Below, piece by piece: positions 20,947-29,673 of a stretch of 64,000 nt of DNA. The notes below the pieces were generated by a model. That model was not told the origin of the DNA, made no database searches, and saw nothing but the letters and a program-made list of their open reading frames with translations. The translations under genes and the position numbers were made by a program. Origin of the DNA: Lacinutrix sp. WUR7 (GTDB lineage: Bacteria > Bacteroidota > Bacteroidia > Flavobacteriales > Flavobacteriaceae); NCBI RefSeq assembly GCF_016864015.1, contig NZ_CP045067.1:2242001-2306000 (forward strand), in the 5' to 3' direction. Positions within the stretch are counted from its first letter, which is position 1. Every line of letters starts with the position of its first letter.

Positions 20947-22527
20947 ATGACAATAAGAAATAATATTTTTAAGATAGTATTAGTAGTTTCAGTAGTGTTA
21001 TTTAATAACTGTAAATCTGATAAAAACAAAGAAGAAGTAAAGCAGGTTGAAAAAGTAAGCGCTATTAATAAACCAAACATTATAGTCATCTATTTAGACG
21101 ATTTAGGTTATGGAGATTTAAGCGCTTATGGCGCTACAGAATTACAAACTCCAAACATAGATGCTATAGCTTCTGGAGGTGTAAAATTTACTAATGGTTA
21201 TGCATCCTCAGCAACATGTACGCCAAGTAGATATGCAATACTTACTGGTATGTATCCTTGGAGAAATAAGAAAGCAAAAATCCTTCCAGGAACCGCTCCT
21301 TTGTTAATTAGTACAGAGCAACAAACAGTACCAAAAATGTTAAAAAGTCAAGGTTATGATACTGCAATTGTTGGTAAATGGCATTTAGGTTTAGGAACCG
21401 GAGTTGTAAATTGGAACGCGCGTGTTTCTCCAGGACCTAATGAGGTTGGTTTTGATGAATCTTACATTTTAGCAGCAACACAAGATCGTGTACCAACAGT
21501 TTATATAGATAATGGAAATGTAGTTGGTTTAGATAAAAACGACCCTATTTCTGTGAGTTACAAAGAGAACTTTGAAGGAGAGCCAACTGCGGTTTCTAAT
21601 CCTGAAATGGTAGATATGAAATGGCATCATGGCCATAATAACAGTATTGTAAACGGTATTGGTCGTATTGGTTATATGAAAGGTGGAGAAGCTGCTAAAT
21701 GGACAGATACAGATATGGCAGACCATTTTTTAGTAAAGGCTCAAGATTACGTAAAAACACATAAGGATAAACCATTTTTTCTATACTATGCAATGCAACA
21801 ACCACACGTACCAAGAACACCACATCCTAGATTTGCTGGTAAATCTGGATTAGGACCAAGAGGTGATGTGATTTTAGAAGCAGATTGGTGTATTGGTGAA
21901 TTTATGAAAACCTTAAAAGATGAAGGCCTTTTAGAAAATACATTAATTGTCTTTTCTAGCGATAATGGACCAGTACTTAACGACGGTTATTATGATGATG
22001 CAGTAGAAAAAACAGGAAAGCACGATCCTAGTGGTGGATTAAGAGGAGGTAAGTATAGTATTTTTGAAGCAGGTACGCGTGTACCATTTATAACGTATTG
22101 GAAAGGGAAAATTAATCCAGGTGTTTCTGACGCTGTTGTTTGTCAGATGGATTTATTAGCTTCTTTAGCTAAGTTAGTTGGTACAGAAGATACAACAACA
22201 GATAGTAAAGATTTTCTAAGTGTTTTAATGGGAGAATCTAAAATAGGAAGAGAAAACCTAATTATTGAAGCCACAGGAAAAACAGCATTACGTCATGGAG
22301 ATTGGTTAATGATTCCGCCTTATAAAGGCAAGAATTTTAGAGAAAAAGTTGGGATAGAAGTGGGTAATTTACCAGAATTTCAATTATATAATTTAAAAGA
22401 AGATGCAGGCCAACAAAATAATTTAGCAAAATCAAATCCTGAAAAATTAGAAGAATTACTTCAAATATTTGAATCCTTAAGAGGTGAAGGATATGATAGA
22501 AATGTAAAGGAAGTTATCTTTAGATAA
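20947..22527 (+). CDS. Sulfatase, S1 family (CTPSR type)
   Basis: A 526-residue arylsulfatase-A-like enzyme. N-terminal lipoprotein-type signal ending near FNNCK, metal-binding DD (YLDDLGYGD), formylglycine motif CTPSR with Cys91, GKWHLG near residue 147, SSDNGP near 338, and the late GGLRGGK segment are all present. Cysteine is the modified residue, so the FGE encoded convergently at 22617 could mature it. It closes the plus-strand locus, 80 bases after the surface lipoprotein, and ends at a strong terminator. I would place it with arylsulfatases described from carrageenan loci, but the subfamily is not decided here. Confidence 0.9.
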   Translation: MTIRNNIFKIVLVVSVVLFNNCKSDKNKEEVKQVEKVSAINKPNIIVIYLDDLGYGDLSAYGATELQTPNIDAIASGGVKFTNGYASSATCTPSRYAILTGMYPWRNKKAKILPGTAPLLISTEQQTVPKMLKSQGYDTAIVGKWHLGLGTGVVNWNARVSPGPNEVGFDESYILAATQDRVPTVYIDNGNVVGLDKNDPISVSYKENFEGEPTAVSNPEMVDMKWHHGHNNSIVNGIGRIGYMKGGEAAKWTDTDMADHFLVKAQDYVKTHKDKPFFLYYAMQQPHVPRTPHPRFAGKSGLGPRGDVILEADWCIGEFMKTLKDEGLLENTLIVFSSDNGPVLNDGYYDDAVEKTGKHDPSGGLRGGKYSIFEAGTRVPFITYWKGKINPGVSDAVVCQMDLLASLAKLVGTEDTTTDSKDFLSVLMGESKIGRENLIIEATGKTALRHGDWLMIPPYKGKNFREKVGIEVGNLPEFQLYNLKEDAGQQNNLAKSNPEKLEELLQIFESLRGEGYDRNVKEVIFR

Positions 22528-22536
22528 AAACAAAAA

Positions 22537-22574
22537 AAACACTCAATTCTACTTATAGAATTGAGTGTTTTTAA
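22537..22574. terminator. Bidirectional terminator between the PUL and the gal operon
   Basis: A perfect inverted repeat (AAAACACTCAATTCTA, loop CTTA, then its complement) with A-run on one side and T-run on the other, centred between the convergent sulfatase (plus) and FGE (minus) genes. It can stop transcription from both sides. Confidence 0.85.
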
Positions 22575-22616
22575 TTAAAAGAATTTTAAGCTATTGCTAT
22601 AAAAGTAAAAGAGCTA

Positions 22617-23720
22617 TTATTTTTGAGATAGCATGTCTACTGTAGCCACAGTTCTAAAACCAATATGGTCCGATCCAGAATCTGGACTCATTCCCATTTT
22701 TGACGAAATTCTAAAACTTGCACAATAAGAAGCATTACATAAAAAAGAACCGCCTTTAATAACATACTCAGTAACAAAAGGATTAGTTGCTGTATATGTT
22801 TTTGAAGCTCCTTTAGGATTATCTAAAATTTCATTATCTGTTAAGGTTTTATAATAATTAGTATTGAAAAAATCACTAGTTATTTCCCAAACATTTCCAG
22901 ACATATCATATAAACCAATCGAATTAGGATCATAAGATTTTACTGGAGATATATATTTAAATCCGTCAATAGGATTATTTATAGTTGGAAATGTACCTTG
23001 CCAAGTGTTTGCATTTTTATTTAATAACTGTGGATCGTCTCCCCAAGTAAAAATAGCATCTGTATTTTTTCCTTGTGCCGCAGACTCCCATTCAGCTTCT
23101 GTTGGTAGACGTCTATTTGCCCATTTGCAATACGTTAGTGCATCTTCGTAGGCTACATGGACTACTGGGTAATTATCTTGTCCTTTTATAGAAGAATCAG
23201 GACCTTGCGGGTGTTTCCAATTGGCTCCAATTTTCCATGTCCACCATTGCCCATAGTTTTGCATGTTTACTACAGCATTTACATCTTTATTAAAAATAAG
23301 ACTACCAGGTTGTAGTATAGAATCATGTGGTTTTGGAGTGTTTTCTGGTAATTGTGTTTTCATTTCCTCCCAATCAATTTCACGCTCTGCAACAGTTAGA
23401 TAGTTTGTAGCATCAACAAAAGCTTTAAATTGTTTGTTGGTTACTTCCGTAACATCAATAAAAAAACCATCAACTTTTACATTATGAGATGGTTTTTCTC
23501 TTGGCATTGCATATTGATCGGAATCTTTACCTCCTTGCAAAAATATTTTTTCTTGCACCCATAACATTCCCTCAGGAGTTTTAACTGTAGCTTCCGTAGG
23601 AGCAGCATCTTTAGTTGTTGTAACTATTACTTTCTCTTTTTTAATGGTTTTAGTGTCTTCTTTGCAGCCTATTAATAATAGAATGAAAATAAATAAGAAA
23701 GGGTTTAATGCTTTTTTCAA
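22617..23720 (-). CDS. Lipoprotein formylglycine-generating enzyme (SUMF1/FGE family)
   Basis: A 367-residue protein with lipoprotein signal (lipobox LLIGC) and an FGE-sulfatase domain over about residues 50-362. Diagnostic segments are present: VTNKQFKAFV, RLPTEAEWESAA, LYDMSGNVWE and VIKGGSFLCNASYCASFR. The copper-binding cysteine pair is Cys328 and Cys333, with the same five-residue spacing as Cys336/Cys341 of human FGE, so it is likely catalytic rather than a lectin-like relative. It would convert the Cys of the four neighbouring sulfatases to formylglycine in the periplasm. It is the last gene of the gal operon, 16 bases after galT. Confidence 0.88.
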   Translation of the reverse strand: MKKALNPFLFIFILLLIGCKEDTKTIKKEKVIVTTTKDAAPTEATVKTPEGMLWVQEKIFLQGGKDSDQYAMPREKPSHNVKVDGFFIDVTEVTNKQFKAFVDATNYLTVAEREIDWEEMKTQLPENTPKPHDSILQPGSLIFNKDVNAVVNMQNYGQWWTWKIGANWKHPQGPDSSIKGQDNYPVVHVAYEDALTYCKWANRRLPTEAEWESAAQGKNTDAIFTWGDDPQLLNKNANTWQGTFPTINNPIDGFKYISPVKSYDPNSIGLYDMSGNVWEITSDFFNTNYYKTLTDNEILDNPKGASKTYTATNPFVTEYVIKGGSFLCNASYCASFRISSKMGMSPDSGSDHIGFRTVATVDMLSQK

Positions 23721-23736
23721 TGTTTATGTTTTTGTA

Positions 23737-24756
23737 TTATAATAAATCTTTTAATCTATTAGCAGCTTGTTCTGCCGTTATATCTCTTTGAGGTGAACCA
23801 AACATTTCGTAACCTACCATAAATTTCTTTACAGTTGCGCTTCTTAATAAAGGTGGATAAAAACTCATATGCCAATGCCAATGGTTGTTTGCTTCTCCAT
23901 TTGTTGGAGATTGGTGTATACCACTAGAATATGGAAAAGAACATTCAAATAATTTATCGTAAGCTACTGTAATTTTAGAAATGGCATCAGCAAAAGCCAA
24001 ACTTTCTTCATTAGATAGTTCTGCAATATTCCTTTTTTGTGTTTTTGGAACAATCATAGTTTCAAAAGGCCATACAGCCCAAAAAGGTGTTAATACTACA
24101 AAATGGTCGTTTTGATAAATTATACGCTCGTTAGCTTCTAATTCTTGTTTTAAATAATCGCCTAATAAACTGCTGTTATTTTTACTAAAATATGCTTTTT
24201 GGTGTTGGTCTTTTTTATCAACTTCATTTGGTAATGTAGACTGACTCCATATTTGACCATGTGGATGTGGATTACTACAACCCATTACAGATCCTTTATT
24301 TTCAAAAATCTGAACATAGTTAATCATGTCGTTAGACCCTAACTCGGTATATTCTTTTTGCCAAGTTTTTACAACTTTATCAATGTCTTTAACTTCCATA
24401 TCTGCTAAACTCTTAGAGTGATCTGGACTAAAACAGATAACTTTACAGATACCTTGCTCACTTTCAGCTCTAAATAAACCTTCGTTTACAGCAAATTTTG
24501 GAGAGGTTGTTTGTAAGGCAGCAAAATCGTTAGTAAAGACAAAGACGTCTTCATATTTTGGGTTTTCTTCTCCATTAATTCTAGTATTTCCTGCGCATAA
24601 GTAGCAACTTGGATCGTGTGCTGGACGTTTTTCGTTGGACACATCTTCATTTTGTCCTTGCCACGGTCTTTTAGCTCTATGTGGTGAAACTAAAACCCAT
24701 TCTCCCGTAAGTATATTAAATCGCTTATGCGAATAGTCTTGCAAATTTGTATCCAT
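23737..24756 (-). CDS. galT: Galactose-1-phosphate uridylyltransferase
   Basis: Catalyses UDP-glucose plus galactose-1-phosphate to glucose-1-phosphate plus UDP-galactose in the Leloir pathway. The 339-residue protein shows FNILTGEWVLVSPHRAKRPW, zinc-type CYLCAGN, and the catalytic histidine motif NPHPHGQIW near residue 160. The start at MDTNLQDYSHKRF is chosen over an upstream ATG because it follows the galK stop directly with an AAGAAA-like purine stretch; the longer reading adds eight residues. It sits between galK and the FGE gene in one operon. Confidence 0.95.
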   Translation of the reverse strand: MDTNLQDYSHKRFNILTGEWVLVSPHRAKRPWQGQNEDVSNEKRPAHDPSCYLCAGNTRINGEENPKYEDVFVFTNDFAALQTTSPKFAVNEGLFRAESEQGICKVICFSPDHSKSLADMEVKDIDKVVKTWQKEYTELGSNDMINYVQIFENKGSVMGCSNPHPHGQIWSQSTLPNEVDKKDQHQKAYFSKNNSSLLGDYLKQELEANERIIYQNDHFVVLTPFWAVWPFETMIVPKTQKRNIAELSNEESLAFADAISKITVAYDKLFECSFPYSSGIHQSPTNGEANNHWHWHMSFYPPLLRSATVKKFMVGYEMFGSPQRDITAEQAANRLKDLL

Positions 24757-24757
24757 C

Positions 24758-25918
24758 TTAGTTGTTTTCTTTTTTAACAATTTGTGTTCCTCTTGATAGT
24801 TTTACACTGTAAACGGAACAATCATATTCGAATGTTGCTCTAAATCTTTTAGAGACCTCTTTTTTAAATTTTTTGAACTCGTCTTTTTTCACCAAGTTAA
24901 TAGTACAGCCACCAAAACCGCCACCCATCATTCTAGCACCAAGAACATTAGTGTTTTCTTTGGCTCTGTCCACAAGGAAATCTAATTCTTTACAGCTTAC
25001 TTTGTAGTTTGTACTTAAACCTTCATGAGATTGATATAATAAATTTCCTAAAGCTTCTATATCATCTTTTTTTATTGCTTCAGAAAACTGTTTTACACGA
25101 TTATTTTCATTAATCACGTACAATGCTTTTTGATAGTCTTCCTCTGAAATATCTGTTTTAATTCTATCTAAATCTTCTTTCGAAGCATCTCTTAAGGCAT
25201 CAAGATGTAATAATTCAGAAACTCTTTCACAGACTTCGCGTCTATCATTATAGGCACTTTCAGATAAATCGTGCTTAACATTTGTATTAATAAGCATTAA
25301 TTTATAATCTTTAAAATCTATTTTAAAAGGTTCAGATTCTACTGTTCTGCAATCTAATAGCAATGCACTTTTTTTAATACCAAACATACTTGCGTATTGG
25401 TCCATGATGCCACATTTTACGCCAGCAAAATTGTGTTCGGCTTTTTGGGATACTAATATCATTTGGTGTTTAGTTAAGCCTAAATCAAACAAATCATTCA
25501 ATCCATAAACAAAACTATTTTCTAAGGCAGCAGAAGACGACATACCGGCTCCTCCAGGAATATTACCAGCAAAAACGCTATCAAAGTTTCCAATTTGTTT
25601 GCCTAGCATTTGTAATTCAGCAACAACACCAATAACATAATTTCTCCAACCTCCATCTACTAAAGGTTTAATTTTTGAAGTATCAAATGCGTAAATTTCT
25701 TCTTTATTTAATGCATAAACGCTACTAACATTAGATGTGCTTTTGCTTATTGCAAGTGCTATACCTTTATTAATTGCAGCAGGAAATGCGAAGCCATCAT
25801 TATAATCTGTATGTTCTCCAATAAGATTAATTCTACCTGGTGAAAATACAATAAGAGGTTTTGTTCTAAAGTGCTCTTTAAAACTCTGCTTTACTTCTTT
25901 AACTAATTTCTTATTCAT
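24758..25918 (-). CDS. galK: Galactokinase
   Basis: Phosphorylates galactose to galactose-1-phosphate. The 386-residue GHMP kinase carries the galactokinase signature PGRINLIGEHTDYNDGFAFP, the ATP-binding loop GGAGMSSSAALE near residue 110, and the late GARMMGGGFGGCTINL segment. The chosen start MNKKLVKEV overlaps the stop of the symporter gene (TAATG), typical of translational coupling; a longer reading 25 codons upstream would run into the symporter gene and adds unrelated residues. Confidence 0.95.
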   Translation of the reverse strand: MNKKLVKEVKQSFKEHFRTKPLIVFSPGRINLIGEHTDYNDGFAFPAAINKGIALAISKSTSNVSSVYALNKEEIYAFDTSKIKPLVDGGWRNYVIGVVAELQMLGKQIGNFDSVFAGNIPGGAGMSSSAALENSFVYGLNDLFDLGLTKHQMILVSQKAEHNFAGVKCGIMDQYASMFGIKKSALLLDCRTVESEPFKIDFKDYKLMLINTNVKHDLSESAYNDRREVCERVSELLHLDALRDASKEDLDRIKTDISEEDYQKALYVINENNRVKQFSEAIKKDDIEALGNLLYQSHEGLSTNYKVSCKELDFLVDRAKENTNVLGARMMGGGFGGCTINLVKKDEFKKFKKEVSKRFRATFEYDCSVYSVKLSRGTQIVKKENN

Positions 25919-27537
25919 TATTTCGCAAAATATATATAGATTCCTAAAACAATTGTACAAATTACTATAGCCATTGGTTTTAAAAATTTCCAAGGTGTAA
26001 TATCAACTTCTTCCGAATATTGTAATACATATTCTTCTTTTCTAGGTGAAAGTTTACCAATTATTAGCATTATTATTATATTTAATACAAATAGAATTGC
26101 CATAATATGAAGAAAGTGTGGGTATGTATTTCCTGTTACTGTTTCAACGCCATCAACCATTTCTACAACATTAAAAGTAGGTTTTATTAAAAACTGACTT
26201 ATAGAGTAAAGAATAACACCAGAAAACAAACCAACTTTGGCAGCTATAGCAGGCACAAATTTTGTAGTATAGCCAACAACAACTATTGTTAAAATTGGAA
26301 TAGAGTAAGTACCATTAATTTCTTGTAAGTATTCAAAAACACTTCCGGCATTTGCTATAAATGGTGCTACCATCATAGCTAATATGGCTAGAAAAATACC
26401 AAAAGATTTACCTGCCTTTACTATTTGTTTTTCTGTTGCTTCTTTATTTATATATTCATTATAAATATCTATACCAAATAAAGTAACACAACTGTTTAAT
26501 GCAGAGTTAAAAGAACTTAAAATGGCTCCAAATAATACAGCTGCAAAAAAGCCAACTAATGGTTTAGGTAAAACCTTTGCTACTAAAGCAGCATAAGCTA
26601 AATCTGGTTTTTCTAAACTACCATTAAAAATGTAAAAGGCAATAACTCCAGGTAGTACTAGTATTAAAGGCCCAAGAATTTTCAGAAAAGCACCATATAC
26701 TAGTCCCTTTTGTCCTTCGGCTAAATTTTTAGCACCAAGTGCACGTTGAATAATTGCTTGATTAGTTCCCCAATAAAATAAGTTAACTAATAACATACCT
26801 GTAAATAAAGTACTTAATGGGACGTAAGAATCTTCTGATCCGGTAGAATCAAATTTTTCTGGATGTGCATTAACCAAAGTATCTAATCCAAGAAACATAT
26901 CTCCATCTCCAATATAGCACAATCCAAAATATGGAATCATTAAACCACCAATAATTAAACCTACTGCGTTAATGGAGTCTGAGATTGCAACTGCCTTTAA
27001 TCCTCCAAAAACAGCATAAATAGATCCTATTACACCAATAGCAATAACTGTTAACCATAGGGATGCACCTTTGGATATACCAAATACCTCAGGAATATCA
27101 AACATTGTATTTATTGCCAATGCTCCTGTATATAAAACCACAGGTAAAAAAATTGTAACATAACCAGATAAGAAAAGTCCAGATACAATTGCTTTTGTAG
27201 TTTTATCATATCTGCTTGCAAGAAACTGTGGTATTGTTGTAATTCCTCCTTTGAGATAACGTGGTAACAAGAACATAGCTATAATTACCATTGTAATTGC
27301 GGCTATGGTTTCCCATGCCATTACTAATATTCCTTGTTCATAGGCTTGACCGTTTAAACCAATAATTTGCTCTGTAGATAAATTAGTTAATAGTAACGAG
27401 CCTGCTATTACTATACCTGTTAGGCTTCGTCCTCCTAAAAAATAACCATCAGACGAGCTTTCGTCTGTATTTCTAGTTTTTAGATAAGATATTACGGCTA
27501 CAAGAACAGTAAATCCAAAAAATGTTAAGAATTGCAT
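25918..27537 (-). CDS. Sodium/solute symporter (SSS/SGLT family), probable galactose transporter
   Basis: A 539-residue inner-membrane protein with about 13-14 hydrophobic segments and the SSS signature (GGRSLTGIVIAGSLLLTNLS near residue 35; FGGLKAVAISDSINAVG near 180). It would import galactose with sodium from the periplasm, where the GH2 and GH110 enzymes release it. Flanked by aldose epimerase and galactokinase with a one-base overlap, so the substrate assignment from context is strong. Confidence 0.9.
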   Translation of the reverse strand: MQFLTFFGFTVLVAVISYLKTRNTDESSSDGYFLGGRSLTGIVIAGSLLLTNLSTEQIIGLNGQAYEQGILVMAWETIAAITMVIIAMFLLPRYLKGGITTIPQFLASRYDKTTKAIVSGLFLSGYVTIFLPVVLYTGALAINTMFDIPEVFGISKGASLWLTVIAIGVIGSIYAVFGGLKAVAISDSINAVGLIIGGLMIPYFGLCYIGDGDMFLGLDTLVNAHPEKFDSTGSEDSYVPLSTLFTGMLLVNLFYWGTNQAIIQRALGAKNLAEGQKGLVYGAFLKILGPLILVLPGVIAFYIFNGSLEKPDLAYAALVAKVLPKPLVGFFAAVLFGAILSSFNSALNSCVTLFGIDIYNEYINKEATEKQIVKAGKSFGIFLAILAMMVAPFIANAGSVFEYLQEINGTYSIPILTIVVVGYTTKFVPAIAAKVGLFSGVILYSISQFLIKPTFNVVEMVDGVETVTGNTYPHFLHIMAILFVLNIIIMLIIGKLSPRKEEYVLQYSEEVDITPWKFLKPMAIVICTIVLGIYIYFAK

Positions 27538-27565
27538 AATTTGTTAGTTTAGTTAGTATTAGGTT

Positions 27566-28468
27566 TTATTTTTTTGTGGGATCAATAATTAAGTTCCATT
27601 CAACTTTATATTTGTTTTTTGGTTCGAGTATCTGTAATCCTATTTTATTATTAAAATTATCAGCAGCACCAGTCATAGGTTCTATAGCAATAACATTAGT
27701 ATCTTCCGGTGTGTAAACTTGTAAAAAGGTGTATTTTGAAGACGTTTTTATTTTAAAACTGTATTCCGGTGTAATAAACTCAACCTTATTAGATTCAAGA
27801 GGATAGCCATCATCTAATTTAGCATTTTTAAGGTTGTAAGGCAGACTAAAATCTAAAGGTTTTTTACCGTTAATAATTTGTTGTTCATCAAAAGTATATT
27901 TCAGTTTACTTTTAAAATTAATTGTACTTTTAGCTAAGTCTGAACTCAAAAAATAAGGATGCCACCCTAAAGTAAAAGGGAAGGATTTTTGATCTTCATT
28001 TATAATTTTTGCTACTAAATCAAGCCCGTTTTTATTTAAAGTATAAGTTAATTGTAAGTTGAATTTATAGGGAAATCCTTCATTTAATCCTTTGTTTTTA
28101 TATTGTATGGTAATTGAGGCATGGTTAGGAGTTATTTCTTTTTTTATAGAACTAAAAGTTTTATTGAAAACCAAACCGTGTAATGCATTATTTTTATCTA
28201 CTTCGTTACACTCTAATTGATAGTTTTTATTATTAAAACTATACTTGCCATCCTTAATGCGATTTGCAAATGGAAATAGGATAGAAGAGGCGTAATTATT
28301 TTTATAAGATGAAGGTTTATAGTCTGCAAGCAATTTAATATTATTAAATAAAAATGTACTTAAACGTCCACCTTGGGTAAGGCAAATACTAACTTTTGAA
28401 ACATTATCTGGGCTTGTAAGTTCTATAAAACTTAAATTATTGTTTTCTATATGCGTTATTGTGTACAA
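27566..28468 (-). CDS. Aldose 1-epimerase family protein (galactose mutarotase-like)
   Basis: A 300-residue GalM-type beta-sandwich protein. It shows FPFANRIKDGKYSFNNKNYQ, NALHGLVFNK (catalytic-site His) and LGWHPYF (second His), and AIEPMTG with the conserved glutamate. It would interconvert alpha and beta galactose before galactokinase. It has no signal peptide, so it is cytoplasmic. It lies four bases after the GntR regulator and 28 bases before the symporter in the same operon. Confidence 0.88.
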   Translation of the reverse strand: MYTITHIENNNLSFIELTSPDNVSKVSICLTQGGRLSTFLFNNIKLLADYKPSSYKNNYASSILFPFANRIKDGKYSFNNKNYQLECNEVDKNNALHGLVFNKTFSSIKKEITPNHASITIQYKNKGLNEGFPYKFNLQLTYTLNKNGLDLVAKIINEDQKSFPFTLGWHPYFLSSDLAKSTINFKSKLKYTFDEQQIINGKKPLDFSLPYNLKNAKLDDGYPLESNKVEFITPEYSFKIKTSSKYTFLQVYTPEDTNVIAIEPMTGAADNFNNKIGLQILEPKNKYKVEWNLIIDPTKK

Positions 28469-28472
28469 ACTA

Positions 28473-29471
28473 TTATAAAGATTTTCTTAAGATTAAACTA
28501 TTTGGATTTTCGACTTGCGCAAATTCATTTTTTAAAATCATTTCTGCCAAACGTTGACCCATAAGGTTAAAGTTGGTCGAAATTGTTGTAATACCACCTT
28601 CGACTATTTCTTTTAGAAGTGTATCATTATAAGATATTATGCCAATATCTTTTGCTAAAATCAAGTGCTTTTCTTTAATAGCTTTTATTATTCTAATTAA
28701 ATTTTTATCATCTAAAATGATGTATAATTCTTTATCAGATAATACTCTATCATTTAAAGTATCTATAACCTCATTTTTAATATTATGGTGAGTACAAAAT
28801 AGATTAAAACCATCTAAAAGCCCTTTTGGTTGACGAGACTTGCTGTACAATAGAATTACTTTTTCGTATTTTTTTATTTTATCTAAACCAGATTCAAGAC
28901 CTTGGTAGATATCTTTCTTGAAATTTTGATGTATTGAAGGGTATTTTAATAATTCCTTGTGTGTTTGGTCTAAAATATAAACTTTATTTTTTGGAAGGCG
29001 ATCTATAATGTTTTCTGTTTCTTTAAGGTTTGCAGGCATAATTATATAATGACTATAATCTCCAACATTATCATTAATAAGTTTATTAAATACATCATAA
29101 TTAAAATGGTGAAAGAAAATATCAACTTGAACATTTTTTCCCATACCAGTTAAGAAAGCATTGTATAGATCTTCTTTAAAAGAATTAAACTCATCAAACA
29201 ATAAAAACACTTTCTGGTTTATGTCTATATCTACACTATTTACATAATAGCCTTTACCTACTATAGACTGTATTATACCTCGTGTTTTTAACTCGTTAAA
29301 AGCAGTAAGTACAGTATCTCTTGATAGAGAGTGTTGGTTTTTAATACTATTCAAAGAAGGTAGTTTATCACCTTTTTTTATGGTACCATTTATTATAGCA
29401 TCTTCTATAGAAGCTACAATTTGTTTGTACTTAGGTATACCCGACTTTTCTTTAATAGTTACAATTCCCAT
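28473..29471 (-). CDS. GntR-family transcriptional regulator with sugar-binding domain
   Basis: A 332-residue regulator: N-terminal winged helix of the GntR type (about 10-75, IPKYKQIVASIEDAIINGTI, then KLPSLNSIKNQHSLSRDTV) joined to a periplasmic-binding-protein-like effector domain (about 85-330), the AraR-like layout. As first gene of the operon with galM, symporter, galK, galT and FGE, it most likely senses galactose or a galactose metabolite and controls the operon and itself. A promoter and a palindromic candidate operator lie directly upstream. The start codon lies only about five bases from the promoter -7 box, suggesting a leaderless or nearly leaderless message. Confidence 0.9.
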   Translation of the reverse strand: MGIVTIKEKSGIPKYKQIVASIEDAIINGTIKKGDKLPSLNSIKNQHSLSRDTVLTAFNELKTRGIIQSIVGKGYYVNSVDIDINQKVFLLFDEFNSFKEDLYNAFLTGMGKNVQVDIFFHHFNYDVFNKLINDNVGDYSHYIIMPANLKETENIIDRLPKNKVYILDQTHKELLKYPSIHQNFKKDIYQGLESGLDKIKKYEKVILLYSKSRQPKGLLDGFNLFCTHHNIKNEVIDTLNDRVLSDKELYIILDDKNLIRIIKAIKEKHLILAKDIGIISYNDTLLKEIVEGGITTISTNFNLMGQRLAEMILKNEFAQVENPNSLILRKSL

Positions 29472-29475
29472 TGGT

Positions 29476-29506
29476 CAAATATATAATTATTTTTTTAATA
29501 AACAAA
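29476..29506 (-). promoter_or_regulatory. Canonical Bacteroidota promoter of the gal operon
   Basis: On the minus strand TTTG (29506-29503) is followed by exactly 19 bases and TATATTTG (29483-29476), a full match to the Bacteroidota consensus TTTG-N19-TANNTTTG. It drives the GntR-galM-symporter-galK-galT-FGE operon. Confidence 0.8.
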
Positions 29507-29513
29507 CTGGTAG

Positions 29514-29523
29514 GTACTAGTAC
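29514..29523. promoter_or_regulatory. Palindromic candidate operator in the GntR/galE divergent region
   Basis: GTACTAGTAC, a perfect 10-base palindrome, lies eight bases upstream of the -33 box of the gal operon and between the divergent GntR and galE genes. Position and symmetry fit a binding site for the adjacent GntR-type regulator; this is inference. Confidence 0.45.
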
Positions 29524-29673
29524 GTGTATTTTAATAAATATTATTAATTTAGCAATCTATTGAGATTATATAATTGATTTATTATAAAACGAGCATGTTT
29601 ATAAGTCCACCATTAAGAGAAATGATAAATAGCGAACAGCATGTGACCATTAAAAAACAATAAACGAATACAT

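Noticed and set aside
25919-25993. Longer galK start
   Set aside because: It lies wholly within the symporter gene, and the overlapped TAATG start gives a standard-length galactokinase.
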